Notes: generated by a model not told the origin, from the sequence alone. 64,000 nucleotides of DNA from Mesorhizobium sp. 131-2-1 (GCF_016756535.1 NZ_AP023247.1:1984501-2048500); one strand, 5' to 3'. Numbered from the stretch's first letter, positions 36,328 through 45,454 are shown. Translations and numbers: made by a program.

Positions 36328-36444
36328 CCCCGAAACGAGTAATGCCACGCCATGACAGCGCCCGACGCCCGTGTAGGCACGAGCAAGCGCGGCGCAGAGC
36401 TTTGACCTCCGCCCCAAGAATGGCGGGATCTGAAAGGGATAGAA

Positions 36445-37959
36445 ATGACGATAGCGAAGGAAACGGCCGCACTTCTGGAGAAACTCGGCGTCGCCAAGGA
36501 CGCGCTTTCCGGCGGCGACCTGATCGTGCGCAGCCCGGTGACGGGAGAGCAGATCGCGGCGCTGAAGACGATCTCGTCGGCGGATGCGGCAAAGACCGTC
36601 GACGCCGCCCACAAGGCGTTCCAGGCCTGGCGGCTGGTGCCGGGACCGAAGCGCGGCGAACTGGTGCGCCTGCTCGGCGAGGAATTGCGCGCGCACAAGG
36701 CCGAGCTTGGCCGGCTGGTGTCGATCGAGGTCGGCAAGATCCCGTCCGAGGGCCTGGGCGAAGTGCAGGAGATGATCGACATCTGCGATTTCGCCGTCGG
36801 TCTTTCGCGTCAATTGTACGGTCTCACCATCGCCACCGAGCGCCCCGGCCACCGCATGATGGAAACGTGGCACCCGCTGGGCGTCGTTGGCGTCATTTCG
36901 GCCTTCAACTTCCCGGTCGCGGTATGGTCGTGGAATGCGGCCCTCGCCCTGGTGTGCGGCGACGCCGTGGTGTGGAAACCGTCGGAGAAGACGCCGCTGA
37001 CCGCGCTCGCCTGCGAGGCGATCTTCAAGCGCGCGGCCAAGCGCTTCGGCGCTGACGCGCCGGCAGGCCTGGCACCGGTGCTGATCGGTGACCGCGCCGT
37101 CGGCGAGATCCTGGTCGATCATCCGAAGGTGCCGCTGGTCTCGGCCACCGGCTCGACCCGCATGGGCCGCGACGTCGGCCCGCGGCTGGCCAAGCGTTTT
37201 GCCCGCGCGGTGCTGGAGCTCGGCGGCAACAATGCCGGCATCGTCTGCCCGACCGCCGATCTCGACATGGCGCTGCGGGCGATCGCCTTCGGCGCCATGG
37301 GCACGGCCGGCCAGCGCTGCACGACGCTGCGTCGCCTGTTCGTTCACGAGAGCGTCTATGACGCGCTGCTGCCGCGGCTGAAGAAGGCCTATCAGAGCGT
37401 CTCGGTCGGCAATCCGCTGGAGACGTCTTCGCTGGTCGGTCCGCTGATCGACAAGGCCGCCTTCGACAACATGCAGAAGGCGCTGAAGGAGGCCACCGCG
37501 CATGGCGGCAAGGTGACCGGCGGCACGCGGGTCGAGAACGGCCATCCGGATGCCTATTACGTGCATCCGGCGCTGGTCGAAATGCCCAGGCAGGTCTCGC
37601 CGGTGACGGAAGAGACCTTCGCGCCGATCCTCTATGTGATGAAGTACACCGACTTCGATGCCGTGCTCGACGAGCATAACGCGGTCGGCGCGGGACTGTC
37701 GTCGTCGATCTTCACCCGCGACCTGCAGGAGTCCGAGCGCTTCCTTGGCGTCGACGGTTCGGACTGCGGCATCGCCAACGTCAACATCGGCACCTCCGGC
37801 GCCGAGATCGGCGGCGCGTTCGGCGGCGAGAAGGAGACCGGCGGCGGCCGCGAGAGCGGCTCGGATGCCTGGAAGGCCTATATGCGGCGTGCCACCAACA
37901 CGGTGAACTACTCCAAGGCGCTGCCGCTTGCCCAGGGCGTGTCGTTCGACATCGACTGA
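36445..37959 (+). CDS. Aldehyde dehydrogenase, ALDH7 / aminoadipate-semialdehyde type
   Basis: A 504-residue NAD(P)-dependent aldehyde dehydrogenase. Catalytic Glu258 (VLELGGNNAGIV) and nucleophile Cys292 (GTAGQRCTTLRRLFVHE) are visible at the normal spacing. ALDH7-like features include GEVQEMIDICDFAVGLSRQL, METWHPLGVVGVISAFNFPV and the C-terminal AFGGEKETGGGRESGSDAWK. This group oxidises alpha-aminoadipate semialdehyde in lysine breakdown; gcdH, another possible lysine-pathway gene, is about 13 kb away. A single-gene unit by spacing. Confidence 0.9.
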   Translation: MTIAKETAALLEKLGVAKDALSGGDLIVRSPVTGEQIAALKTISSADAAKTVDAAHKAFQAWRLVPGPKRGELVRLLGEELRAHKAELGRLVSIEVGKIPSEGLGEVQEMIDICDFAVGLSRQLYGLTIATERPGHRMMETWHPLGVVGVISAFNFPVAVWSWNAALALVCGDAVVWKPSEKTPLTALACEAIFKRAAKRFGADAPAGLAPVLIGDRAVGEILVDHPKVPLVSATGSTRMGRDVGPRLAKRFARAVLELGGNNAGIVCPTADLDMALRAIAFGAMGTAGQRCTTLRRLFVHESVYDALLPRLKKAYQSVSVGNPLETSSLVGPLIDKAAFDNMQKALKEATAHGGKVTGGTRVENGHPDAYYVHPALVEMPRQVSPVTEETFAPILYVMKYTDFDAVLDEHNAVGAGLSSSIFTRDLQESERFLGVDGSDCGIANVNIGTSGAEIGGAFGGEKETGGGRESGSDAWKAYMRRATNTVNYSKALPLAQGVSFDID

Positions 37960-37995
37960 GGCCATCACAGTTCCGACGGCTTCACGCCCATGATT

Positions 37996-38025
37996 TGCGG
38001 CATCTCCCTCATGGGGGATGCCGCA
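37996..38025. terminator. Strong hairpin between convergent genes
   Basis: TGCGGCATCTCCC pairs with GGGGGATGCCGCA (one G-U pair) around a TCAT loop. It lies between the plus-strand dehydrogenase stop (37959) and the minus-strand gene ending at 38042. No T-run follows on either strand, but the position suggests a bidirectional transcription end or RNA-stabilising stem. Confidence 0.5.
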
Positions 38026-38041
38026 GCGATCAACGGCCGGC

Positions 38042-38914
38042 TTACGTGCCGAAGGCTTCGGCGAAAGCGGCGTCGATGATGGCCAGCTTCACGGCCTGGG
38101 CGGTCATGTATTCCTGGTAGAAATCGCGCGACACCCACATCACCGAATGGCCGCGCTGGCCGAGCCAGCCGATGCTGCCCATCTCCTCGGCGTCGCGCAG
38201 CTTGCGCGCAAGGTGGGTGCGCGAGAGCTTCAACCATCCGACGAAGTCGCCGATCGAGACCACGACGGTCGGGATGCGGTTCTGGCCGGCATGATCGGGA
38301 TCGATGCCCGAAATCAGCCAGTCCATGACGGCGCCGCCGTTGTTCAGCCAGGTGAACAGCGAAAAGGTCTGTTTGGGCTCGCGCACCGGGTGGGACGAAA
38401 GCAAGCCGTCGGCCACCAGCGGCTGCAGCCTGGCCAGCGCGTCGGACCTCGCAAGAAAGCGGGACAGCCGGTTCGCGCCGTCGAGACCGTCCAGCGTCTG
38501 CAAATGGGCAAGCATCCAGCCCACCACCTCCTCCAGGCTCGATGGCGTCGGCTGCACGGGGCGAATGCGCGCATCCTCGCCGGCGGGCGCGAGCTGGATG
38601 AAGTTGTAGTGCAGCATCTCCTTGATGAAGGCGTCGGCGGTGTTGCGACTAGCCACCTGATGCTGACGGATGGCGTCGATGATACGGGCTGCCGTCGCTT
38701 CCTTTCGGTAGTCGCTTGGGTCGCGCCTGAAATACAGGGCCAGCCCGATATGGGCCATCAGCCAGCGCTGCTGCGTGGCAAAGACAGACGAAAGGCGCGG
38801 ATTTGCCTGATAGGCCCGGTTCATCGCCAGCGCCTGCATCTGCACGCAGCGGTGCAACGCCGGATGGTCGGCGATCTCTTCGGCGTTCAGCGTAATCCCC
38901 CCAGACCCGCTCAC
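38042..38914 (-). CDS. Hypothetical protein, possible C-terminal winged helix (tandem paralogue 1)
   Basis: About 290 residues from the GTG at 38914, chosen because it sits just before the block LNAEEIADHPALHRCVQMQA shared with the paralogue upstream. No starting ATG is available close by. The body is helical (FATQQRWLMAHIGLALYFRR). The C-terminal 90 residues contain VVSIGDFVGWLKLSRTHLAR and KLRDAEEMGSIGWLGQRGHS, which looks like a helix-turn-helix region. No family is recognised. It may be a regulator, but no effector domain is identified. It is a tandem copy of the next gene, 89 bases away. Confidence 0.65.
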   Translation of the reverse strand: MSGSGGITLNAEEIADHPALHRCVQMQALAMNRAYQANPRLSSVFATQQRWLMAHIGLALYFRRDPSDYRKEATAARIIDAIRQHQVASRNTADAFIKEMLHYNFIQLAPAGEDARIRPVQPTPSSLEEVVGWMLAHLQTLDGLDGANRLSRFLARSDALARLQPLVADGLLSSHPVREPKQTFSLFTWLNNGGAVMDWLISGIDPDHAGQNRIPTVVVSIGDFVGWLKLSRTHLARKLRDAEEMGSIGWLGQRGHSVMWVSRDFYQEYMTAQAVKLAIIDAAFAEAFGT

Positions 38915-39003
38915 ATCTCGATGACCATAGCCGATAGCAGTTTCAACCAGCCGCCGCCAGACGGTCAGTTGGGGATCACAGAGGTTGTGAAGAAGCCGGT
39001 TAC

Positions 39004-39870
39004 TCAGCCGTTTTCCGGCTCCGGAAAACAGGCATCGAAGGCCGTGTCGACAACGGCGAGCTTGGCCGCCTGGACGGCCATGTATTCGTGGTAGAATTCT
39101 TTCGAAACCCACATCAGGGAATGGCCGCGCTGGCCGGCCCAGCCGATGCTGCCGAGTTCCTCGGCGTCGCGTAGCTTGCGTGCGAGATGGGTGCGCGACA
39201 GCTTCAGCCATTTGGCGAATTCGCTGATCGAAACCACGCTGGTCGGGATCTTGTCCAGTCCGGCATTCTCCGGATCGATGCCGGACATCAGCCAGTCCAT
39301 GACGATGCCGCCATTGTTGAGCCAGATGAACAGCGAGAAGGTCTGCTCGGGCTCGCGCACCGGTGTTGAGGACAACAGACCGTCGGCGATCAGCGGCTGC
39401 AATTTGGCCAGCATTTCGGGCCGGTCGAGGAAGGTGGTCAGCCGGCTGCCGCCGTCGATGCTGTCCAGAGTCCTCAGATGGGCAAGGACCCAGCCGGTGA
39501 ATGTCTTGATGGTGGCCGCCGTCGGCTGCATGGGGTGAGCGCGCGCATCTTCGCTCGTCGGCAGATATTCGGCGATGTTGTAATGCAGCATCTCCTTGAT
39601 GAAGGCTTCGGCGGTGTTGCGGCTGGCCACCGAATTCTGGCGTATGACCTTGAGGAAGCGCGCCAGGGTCAGCGCCGTGTGGTGGTCGTTCGGGTCCCGC
39701 CTGAAATGCAGGGCAAGGCCGACATGGCCCATCAACCAGCGCTGCTGCGTGGCGAAGATCGCGGCCAGCCGGGGACTCGTTTCATAGATCTGGATAAGCG
39801 CCCGCGACTGCTCCTGGACACCACGGTGCACAGCCGGATGGCCGGCAATGTCTTCGGCGTTCAGCGCCAT
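39004..39870 (-). CDS. Hypothetical protein, possible C-terminal winged helix (tandem paralogue 2)
   Basis: A 288-residue paralogue of the downstream gene, starting at the ATG at 39870 (MALNAEDIAGHPAVHRGVQE). Identical or near-identical blocks occur throughout: FATQQRWLMGHVGLALHFRR, VASRNTAEAFIKEMLHYN, LIADGLLSSTPVREPEQTFS and WLKLSRTHLARKLRDAEELG. The C-terminal block again suggests DNA binding. It is probably transcribed first, with its copy behind it. Function unknown; the neighbouring dehydrogenase and GntR genes give no clear clue. Confidence 0.7.
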   Translation of the reverse strand: MALNAEDIAGHPAVHRGVQEQSRALIQIYETSPRLAAIFATQQRWLMGHVGLALHFRRDPNDHHTALTLARFLKVIRQNSVASRNTAEAFIKEMLHYNIAEYLPTSEDARAHPMQPTAATIKTFTGWVLAHLRTLDSIDGGSRLTTFLDRPEMLAKLQPLIADGLLSSTPVREPEQTFSLFIWLNNGGIVMDWLMSGIDPENAGLDKIPTSVVSISEFAKWLKLSRTHLARKLRDAEELGSIGWAGQRGHSLMWVSKEFYHEYMAVQAAKLAVVDTAFDACFPEPENG

Positions 39871-40115
39871 CCTGCTCCTGCTCCGATTCCGCCGCCGAAC
39901 CGTGAAACACGAAGCACATATCCAGCCTTCATCGTAGGTGTCCAGTGCCGCGATCACGGTACCAAAGTAGGGCAGGTTGCATTCGGGCCATGGCCATTGC
40001 CTCGCTAACTCTTTGCAAGCGTTCGCAAAACCCCTCCCCCATAAGAGTTGGCGGGGAGCGCCTTCCCGGGCCCAGATTGAAACAAGCAACGGCGCCCGCC
40101 GGATCGGGCCGATCA

Positions 40116-40829
40116 TCAGAACTCGAGGGCCTGCCGCAGCGCCGGGCCGCTCCTGAGGCGCAGGTCGAGATCGGCCTCGATGTGGTCGATGTGGTGCAGC
40201 ATCAGCGCGCTGGCGCGTTCGGCATTGCCGCTTTCCAACGCCTCCAGGATCTGCAGATGCTCATTGTGGCCGCAGCTCGAAATGCCGGAGCGGCCATAGA
40301 GCGCGATCACCAGCGAGGAGCGCGCGACCAGTTCTTCCATGAAGCGCTGCAGGATGACGTTGCCGGCCACCGAGGCCAGCAGCAGGTGGAAATCGCCGGA
40401 GGCCTTGATCTCGGAACGCCTTGCGCTCGGCCCGCGCTCGGCGATGAAGCGGCCCTCTTCCTCCAACTGCGTCTTGAAGGCGGCGACGTCGGCTGGCGTC
40501 ATGCGCCCGGCGGCGGCGACCGCGATGCCAGGCTCGATCAGCCGGCGCGAGGCAAAGACCTGGCGTGCCTCCTCCGGCGAGGGATTGGCGACGAAGGCGC
40601 CGCGATTGCGCTCGGTGCGCACAAGGCCTTCGAAGGAAAGCATCTGCAGAGCCGCACGCGCGACGGTGCGGCTGACATCGAACAGGGTGCCAACCTCGCC
40701 CTCGGACAGTTTCGTTCCAGGCGCTAGCCGGCGGTCGACGATGGCATCCCGCAACTGGTCGCGGATCGCCTGGGCGCGATCCTCGTTGGCGTTGTCGGCG
40801 GCTGGGAAGGTCTGATCGGCGATGTTCAT
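40116..40829 (-). CDS. GntR-family regulator, FCD subfamily
   Basis: A 237-residue regulator. The winged helix is readable in IRDQLRDAIVDRRLAPGTKL, LSEGEVGTLFDVSRTVARAA and MLSFEGLVRTERNRGAFVAN. The FCD effector domain follows with its metal-binding positions (FHLLLASVAGNVILQRFMEE, HNEHLQILEALESG and LMLHHIDHIEADLD). ATG at 40829 is chosen; a longer frame to 40964 lacks family support. It is divergent from a polyamine-type ABC operon across 261 bases holding a perfect palindrome, so it very likely controls that operon. Confidence 0.9.
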   Translation of the reverse strand: MNIADQTFPAADNANEDRAQAIRDQLRDAIVDRRLAPGTKLSEGEVGTLFDVSRTVARAALQMLSFEGLVRTERNRGAFVANPSPEEARQVFASRRLIEPGIAVAAAGRMTPADVAAFKTQLEEEGRFIAERGPSARRSEIKASGDFHLLLASVAGNVILQRFMEELVARSSLVIALYGRSGISSCGHNEHLQILEALESGNAERASALMLHHIDHIEADLDLRLRSGPALRQALEF

Positions 40830-40951
40830 GGCGGCAAGGTCCCCAACTCTTGTAGCCTGAATCGGGCCGCCTGCACGAGAGCCAAAGTGAACGCAATAGT
40901 AGAAAAGATTGCATACGATTTCTGCTGACATCGCAGACAATCGCCCATAAT

Positions 40952-40966
40952 TTGTGCATCGCACAA
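40952..40966. promoter_or_regulatory. Candidate GntR/FCD operator palindrome
   Basis: TTGTGC-ATC-GCACAA is a perfect six-base inverted repeat with a three-base spacer, between the GntR gene and the ABC operon. Length and A/T-flanked symmetry fit the short palindromic operators of FCD regulators. It is about 124 bases before the ABC ATPase start. Confidence 0.55.
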
Positions 40967-41090
40967 GAATGCCGCTTTGGTGGGCGCAGGGCTAGGCCGC
41001 CGATTCGCCCGAGGATTCAATCGCTTGAGGGTAGCTGCGGGCAACTGGCACGCATGATGCTTTGGTTAATCCGAGCAAAGAGGAGCCCGG

Positions 41091-42179
41091 ATGTCCAAAG
41101 CCGCCGAGATCGACATCGTGTCCGTTTCGAAAGTCTATGGCGCAACCACCGCCGTCGAGGATATCAGTCTCAAGATTCCGGCCGGCACCTATTGCTGCCT
41201 GCTCGGTCCGTCCGGCTGCGGCAAGACTTCGACGCTTCGCATGATCGCCGGGCACGAGAGCATCTCCAGCGGTGACGTGCGGCTCGGCAACACCGTCGTC
41301 ACCGACCTGCCGCCGGCCAAGCGCGGCACCGCCATGATGTTCCAGTCCTACGCGCTGTTTCCGCATCTCGACCTCGTCGACAACGTCGCCTTCAGCCTGA
41401 AGATGAAGGGCGTCGGCAAGGAGGAGCGCCACGCCAAGGCGCTCGACATGCTGAAGCTGATGCAGATGGAAGCCTATGCGGGCCGCCGTCCGGCGCAGCT
41501 TTCAGGCGGGCAGCAGCAGCGCGTGGCGCTGGCGCGCGCGCTGATCACCGACCCCGAGGCGCTGCTGCTCGACGAGCCGCTTTCGGCGCTCGATCCGTTC
41601 CTCAAGATCCGCATGCGGGCGGAGCTGAAGAAGCTGCAGACGTCGCTCGGCATCACTTTCGTCCACGTCACCCACAGCCAGGAGGAAGCGATGGCGCTGG
41701 CCGACCTGATCGTGGTGATGAACGACGGGCGCATCGAGCAGGCGGCGCCGCCGCGCACCGTCTTCGAACGGCCGGCGACCGCTTTCGTCGCTCGCTTCAT
41801 GGGCGACCACAATGTCGTCTCCGGCCGCGTCAGCGGCAGCCGCGACGGCATGATTCTCTTCGATGTGCCGGGCGGCGTCTCGCTCGCCGCGAGCGGGCAG
41901 GGCCGAGAACCAGGCGAGCCGATCGACATCGCCATCCGCACCGACCATGTGCGCATCGGCGAGGCGCCGGCGGTCGGGCTCGGCTTCAGCGGCATCGTCT
42001 CCAACATCGAGTATCGCGGCGCGACCGTGAAGCTCTCGGTCAACGGCGCCGGCATCGAGGATTTCACCGTAATCCTCGATGACGAGGGCTTTTTTGCCAG
42101 GCCGGTCGCCGTCGGCGATGCGGTGCCGATCGCCTGGGACGCCGAGGATGCGATCATCCTCGGTCGCCTCGATTCCTGA
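41091..42179 (+). CDS. Polyamine-type ABC transporter ATP-binding protein (second system)
   Basis: A 362-residue PotA-like ATPase. Walker A GPSGCGKT starts at residue 39, the signature is [20 protein letters not shown], Walker B is [14 protein letters not shown], and the switch His is in VHVTHSQEEAMALAD. A TOBE-like domain follows (ASGQGREPGEPIDIAIRTDH). It opens an operon of ATPase, binding protein, permease, permease, an order different from the other polyamine-type system at 12910. The GntR gene lies divergently upstream. Confidence 0.92.
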   Translation: MSKAAEIDIVSVSKVYGATTAVEDISLKIPAGTYCCLLGPSGCGKTSTLRMIAGHESISSGDVRLGNTVVTDLPPAKRGTAMMFQSYALFPHLDLVDNVAFSLKMKGVGKEERHAKALDMLKLMQMEAYAGRRPAQLSGGQQQRVALARALITDPEALLLDEPLSALDPFLKIRMRAELKKLQTSLGITFVHVTHSQEEAMALADLIVVMNDGRIEQAAPPRTVFERPATAFVARFMGDHNVVSGRVSGSRDGMILFDVPGGVSLAASGQGREPGEPIDIAIRTDHVRIGEAPAVGLGFSGIVSNIEYRGATVKLSVNGAGIEDFTVILDDEGFFARPVAVGDAVPIAWDAEDAIILGRLDS

Positions 42180-42214
42180 ACCATCACAACCAAACCAAAA
42201 AAGGGGAACTGACA

Positions 42215-43504
42215 ATGACCAACATCACCGACAAGAAGACAGGCATCTCCCGCCGCTCGCTGCTCAAGACGGGTGCGGCGGCGGTCGGCCTTGCCGCCGG
42301 CTCCGGCGCCATCACCGGCTTTCCGACCATCTGGGCGCAGTCGAACATCACGCTGCGCCAGTTCGGCACCGGCGTGTCGAACCTCAATGCCATCGCCGAG
42401 AAGTGCAAGGCGGATCTCGGCATCACGCTGGAGATGACGGCGACCGATTCCGATGCCGCCGCGCAGCGCGCGGTGACGCAGCCCGACAGCTACGACATCG
42501 CCGACATCGAATACTGGATCTGCAAGAAGGTGTTCCCCACCGGCGTGCTGCAGCCGATGGACGTCAGCAAGCTGAAATATTACGACGAACTGGTGCCGCT
42601 GTTCAAAACCGGCAAACTGACGCCGGACAGTGTGATTGCGCAGGGCACGGCGCCGCACACGGTCGGCTATGTCGAGGCACAGGACAGCAAGGTCTTCGCC
42701 AAGGCGCCGACCAACTGGTTCACCATGGTGCCGACGATCTACAACGCCGACACGCTTGGCATACGCCCCGATCTCGTCGGCCGCGACATCACCACCTGGG
42801 CCGACATCATGGACCCGGCCTTCAAGGGCAAGACCGCGATCCTCAACATCCCGTCGATCGGCATCATGGATGCGGCGATGATCATGGAGGCCACCGGCAA
42901 CATCAAATACGCCGACAAGGGCAACATGACCAAGGAGGAGATCGACAAGACGATCGACTTCCTGATCAAGGCCAAGCAGGCCGGCCAGTTCCGCGCCTTC
43001 TGGAAGTCCTTCGACGAGAGCGTCAATCTGATGGCGTCCGGCGAAGTGGTGATCCAGTCGATGTGGTCGCCGGCTGTCGCCGCGGTCCGCTCCAAGGGCA
43101 TTGCCTGCCGGTTCCAGCCGCTCAAGGAAGGCTATCGTTCGTGGGGCGGCGGCCTCGGCCTTGCCGCGCATCTCAAAGGCGCCGAGCTCGACGCGGCCTA
43201 CGAATACATCAACTGGTACACGTCCGGCTGGGTCGGCGGCTATCTCAACCGCCAGGGCTACTACTCGGCCAACATGGTGTCGGCCAAGAAATTCATGTCC
43301 GAGGACGAGTGGGGCTACTGGATCGAAGGCAAGCCGGCCAAGGGCGACATCCTGTCGCCGGACGGCAAGGTGATGGAGAAGGCGGGCGCGGTGCGCGACG
43401 GCGGCTCGTTCGAAGAGCGCATGGGCAAGGTCGCCTGCTGGAACTCGGTCATGGACGAGGACCGCTACATGGTGAAGCGCTGGAACGAGTTCATCGCGGC
43501 GTGA
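42215..43504 (+). CDS. Periplasmic solute-binding protein, Tat-exported (second polyamine-type system)
   Basis: A 429-residue binding protein, larger than PotD. The N-terminus carries a twin-arginine signal (SRRSLLK at 12-18) followed by AAAVGLAAGSGAIT, with likely cleavage near WAQS. The mature domain begins ITLRQFGTGVSNLNAIAEKC. Such Tat-type binding proteins occur with PotABC-like transporters in rhizobia. The substrate is not evident; the downstream racemase suggests an amino-acid or hydantoin-like compound (inference). A RIME-like palindrome follows before the permease gene. Confidence 0.88.
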   Translation: MTNITDKKTGISRRSLLKTGAAAVGLAAGSGAITGFPTIWAQSNITLRQFGTGVSNLNAIAEKCKADLGITLEMTATDSDAAAQRAVTQPDSYDIADIEYWICKKVFPTGVLQPMDVSKLKYYDELVPLFKTGKLTPDSVIAQGTAPHTVGYVEAQDSKVFAKAPTNWFTMVPTIYNADTLGIRPDLVGRDITTWADIMDPAFKGKTAILNIPSIGIMDAAMIMEATGNIKYADKGNMTKEEIDKTIDFLIKAKQAGQFRAFWKSFDESVNLMASGEVVIQSMWSPAVAAVRSKGIACRFQPLKEGYRSWGGGLGLAAHLKGAELDAAYEYINWYTSGWVGGYLNRQGYYSANMVSAKKFMSEDEWGYWIEGKPAKGDILSPDGKVMEKAGAVRDGGSFEERMGKVACWNSVMDEDRYMVKRWNEFIAA

Positions 43505-43516
43505 ATTCAAACTCCG

Positions 43517-43664
43517 CCCCTTCTCCCCTTGTGGGAGAAGGTGGCCGAGCGAAGCTCGGTCGGATGAGGGGTGTTGGACGGATCGCCAACGCTGAGTTTC
43601 TTCCAACACCCCTCATCCGTCTTGGCGCTTCGCGCCAATCCACCTTCTCCCGCAGGGGAGAAGG
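43517..43664. repeat. RIME-like composite palindromic intergenic element
   Basis: An 18-base perfect inverted pair (43561-43578 and 43602-43619; core GATGAGGGGTGTTGG) is nested inside outer arms at about 43519-43544 and 43640-43664. Each outer arm is itself a hairpin (CCTTCTCCC...GGGAGAAGG), and two small inner hairpins are also present. The pattern matches intergenic mosaic elements common in rhizobial genomes. It lies inside the operon, between the binding-protein and permease genes, where its RNA stems could stabilise the upstream message. No protein is encoded. Confidence 0.8.
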
Positions 43665-43708
43665 AAACGCCGCTCCGCCCGCATCGCGAACCTGCACCGG
43701 GAACATTG

Positions 43709-44620
43709 ATGACAGTCGCGTTCGAACGCCCTGCAATGGCCGCGGCCAAGCCCGCCAGGCGCCGTCGGTTCTCGATCGGCGCGATCACGCCCTATCTGCA
43801 GGCGACGCCGCTTGCCCTGATCCTGGGAGCGTTCCTGCTGCTGCCGATCCTGATGATCGTCGTCGTCAGCTTCTGGGACTACGATTTCGCGGCGATGTAT
43901 CCGGATTTCCTGACCACCAACTATTCCGACGTGCTGGGTTCCTGGGTCACCTGGAAGACCTATCTCAACACGTTGAAATACGCGGCCATCGTCTGGGCGC
44001 TGACGCTCTTCATCGGCTTCTGGGTCGCCTATTTCCTCGCCTTCCACATCCGCACCACTGCCATGCAGATGGTGCTGTTCCTGGTCTGCACCGTGCCGTT
44101 CCTGACCTCCAACATCATCCGCATGATCTCGTGGATCCCGGTGCTCGGCCGCAACGGGCTGGTCAACTCGACGCTGGTGCATCTGGGGCTGGTGCCGAAG
44201 CCGATCGAATGGCTGCTCTACTCCGAATTCGCCGTCGTGCTCGCGATGGTGCATCTCTACACACTGTTCATGGTGACGCCGATCTTCAACACGCTGATGC
44301 GCATCGACCGCTCGCTGTTCGAGGCCGCGCGCGACGCCGGCGCTTCCGGCTGGCAGATCCTGTGGAACGTCGTCATCCCGCTGGCCAAGCCCGGCATGGC
44401 GATCGGCACCATCTTCGTCGTCACGCTGGTGATGGCCGATTTCTCGACGGTGCAGGTGATGTCGGGCGGGCAAAGCGCCTCGGTCGCCCTGATGATGAAG
44501 AACCAGATGTCGCTGCTGCAATATCCGGCGGCCGCCGCCAATGCGGTGGTGCTTCTGGTGCTGGTGCTGCTGATGGTCGCCGGCATCCTGCGCATCGTCG
44601 ACATCCGCAAGGAGCTGTGA
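43709..44620 (+). CDS. ABC transporter permease (PotB-like, second system)
   Basis: A 303-residue permease with about six helices. The first hydrophobic stretch is ATPLALILGAFLLLPILMIV, and the EAA loop is seen at FEAARDAGASGWQILWNVVI with PLAKPGMAIG. ATG at 43709 is chosen; a longer frame upstream would translate through the palindromic repeat and is not credible. It is four bases before the next permease. Confidence 0.9.
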   Translation: MTVAFERPAMAAAKPARRRRFSIGAITPYLQATPLALILGAFLLLPILMIVVVSFWDYDFAAMYPDFLTTNYSDVLGSWVTWKTYLNTLKYAAIVWALTLFIGFWVAYFLAFHIRTTAMQMVLFLVCTVPFLTSNIIRMISWIPVLGRNGLVNSTLVHLGLVPKPIEWLLYSEFAVVLAMVHLYTLFMVTPIFNTLMRIDRSLFEAARDAGASGWQILWNVVIPLAKPGMAIGTIFVVTLVMADFSTVQVMSGGQSASVALMMKNQMSLLQYPAAAANAVVLLVLVLLMVAGILRIVDIRKEL

Positions 44621-44624
44621 GGCG

Positions 44625-45443
44625 ATGAACCGCGAAAAGCGCACTCTCGAATTCTACGTGCTGGCGGCGTTCTTCGCGCTGTTCGTGCTGTTCCTCTACG
44701 GTCCGCTGTCGGCGATCCTGATCCTGTCCTTCCAGGGCGAGAACGGCGGGCTGACCTTTCCGCTCAACGGCGTTTCGCTGCACTGGTTCGCCAACCTGTT
44801 CGAGAAGCAGGCGGTTGGCGATTTCGGCGGCAGCTTCAGGCGCTCGCTGACGCTCGGCCTGATGGTGATGGTGGTGACCGTCATCGTCTCGCTGCTCGCC
44901 GGGCTTGCCTTCCGCCGCAAGTTCCGTGGCGCCACGGCACTGTTCTATCTCGCCGTCGCCAGCCTTGTCGTGCCGTCGATCATCATCAGCCTCGGCATCG
45001 GTGTCGTCTTCCAGCAGATCAGCTTTCATCCCGCCTGGTACACGTCGGCCTTCGGCGCGCACCTGACCTGGACCTTGCCGTTCGGCGTGCTGATCATGTT
45101 CGCCGTCTTCAACCGGTTCTCGCCGGCCTATGAGGAAGCCGCGCGGGATCTCGGCGCCACCTCCTGGCAGACCTTCGCGCATGTCGTGCTGCCGATGATC
45201 GCGCCCAGCCTGATCGGCGTCGGCCTGTTCGGCTTCACGCTCTCCTATGACGAGTTCGCCCGCACGCTGATGACGTCAGGGACCTTCAACACGCTGCCGC
45301 TCGAGATCTACGGCATGACGACCAATGTGACGACGCCGGTGCTCTACGCGCTGGGCACGGTGACAACAGTGTTCTCCTTCCTGGTGATCCTGGCGACGCT
45401 CGGTGCGATCGCCTATGTCGGCCGCCGCCGGGCGCGAGCCTGA
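44625..45443 (+). CDS. ABC transporter permease (PotC-like, second system)
   Basis: A 272-residue permease. The first helix is FYVLAAFFALFVLFLYGPLS, and the EAA loop is YEEAARDLGATSWQTFAHVV with LPMIAPSLIG. The segment LFGFTLSYDEFARTLMTSGT is typical of PotC-like subunits. It follows the other permease by four bases and precedes the racemase by eleven, so all are probably one transcript. Confidence 0.9.
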   Translation: MNREKRTLEFYVLAAFFALFVLFLYGPLSAILILSFQGENGGLTFPLNGVSLHWFANLFEKQAVGDFGGSFRRSLTLGLMVMVVTVIVSLLAGLAFRRKFRGATALFYLAVASLVVPSIIISLGIGVVFQQISFHPAWYTSAFGAHLTWTLPFGVLIMFAVFNRFSPAYEEAARDLGATSWQTFAHVVLPMIAPSLIGVGLFGFTLSYDEFARTLMTSGTFNTLPLEIYGMTTNVTTPVLYALGTVTTVFSFLVILATLGAIAYVGRRRARA

Positions 45444-45454
45444 ACGGAGCCGCC

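Noticed and set aside
38915..39211. N-terminal extension of tandem paralogue 1
   Set aside because: The extra residues read through the end of the neighbouring paralogue in another frame and look like shadow sequence.
41474..43609. Open frame of 711 codons on the minus strand
   Set aside because: Antisense to an ABC ATPase and a binding-protein gene and running into the palindromic repeat; shadow of codon bias.
43571..43708. N-terminal extension of the permease gene
   Set aside because: It would translate the RIME-like palindrome; the permease start at 43709 gives a normal N-terminus.
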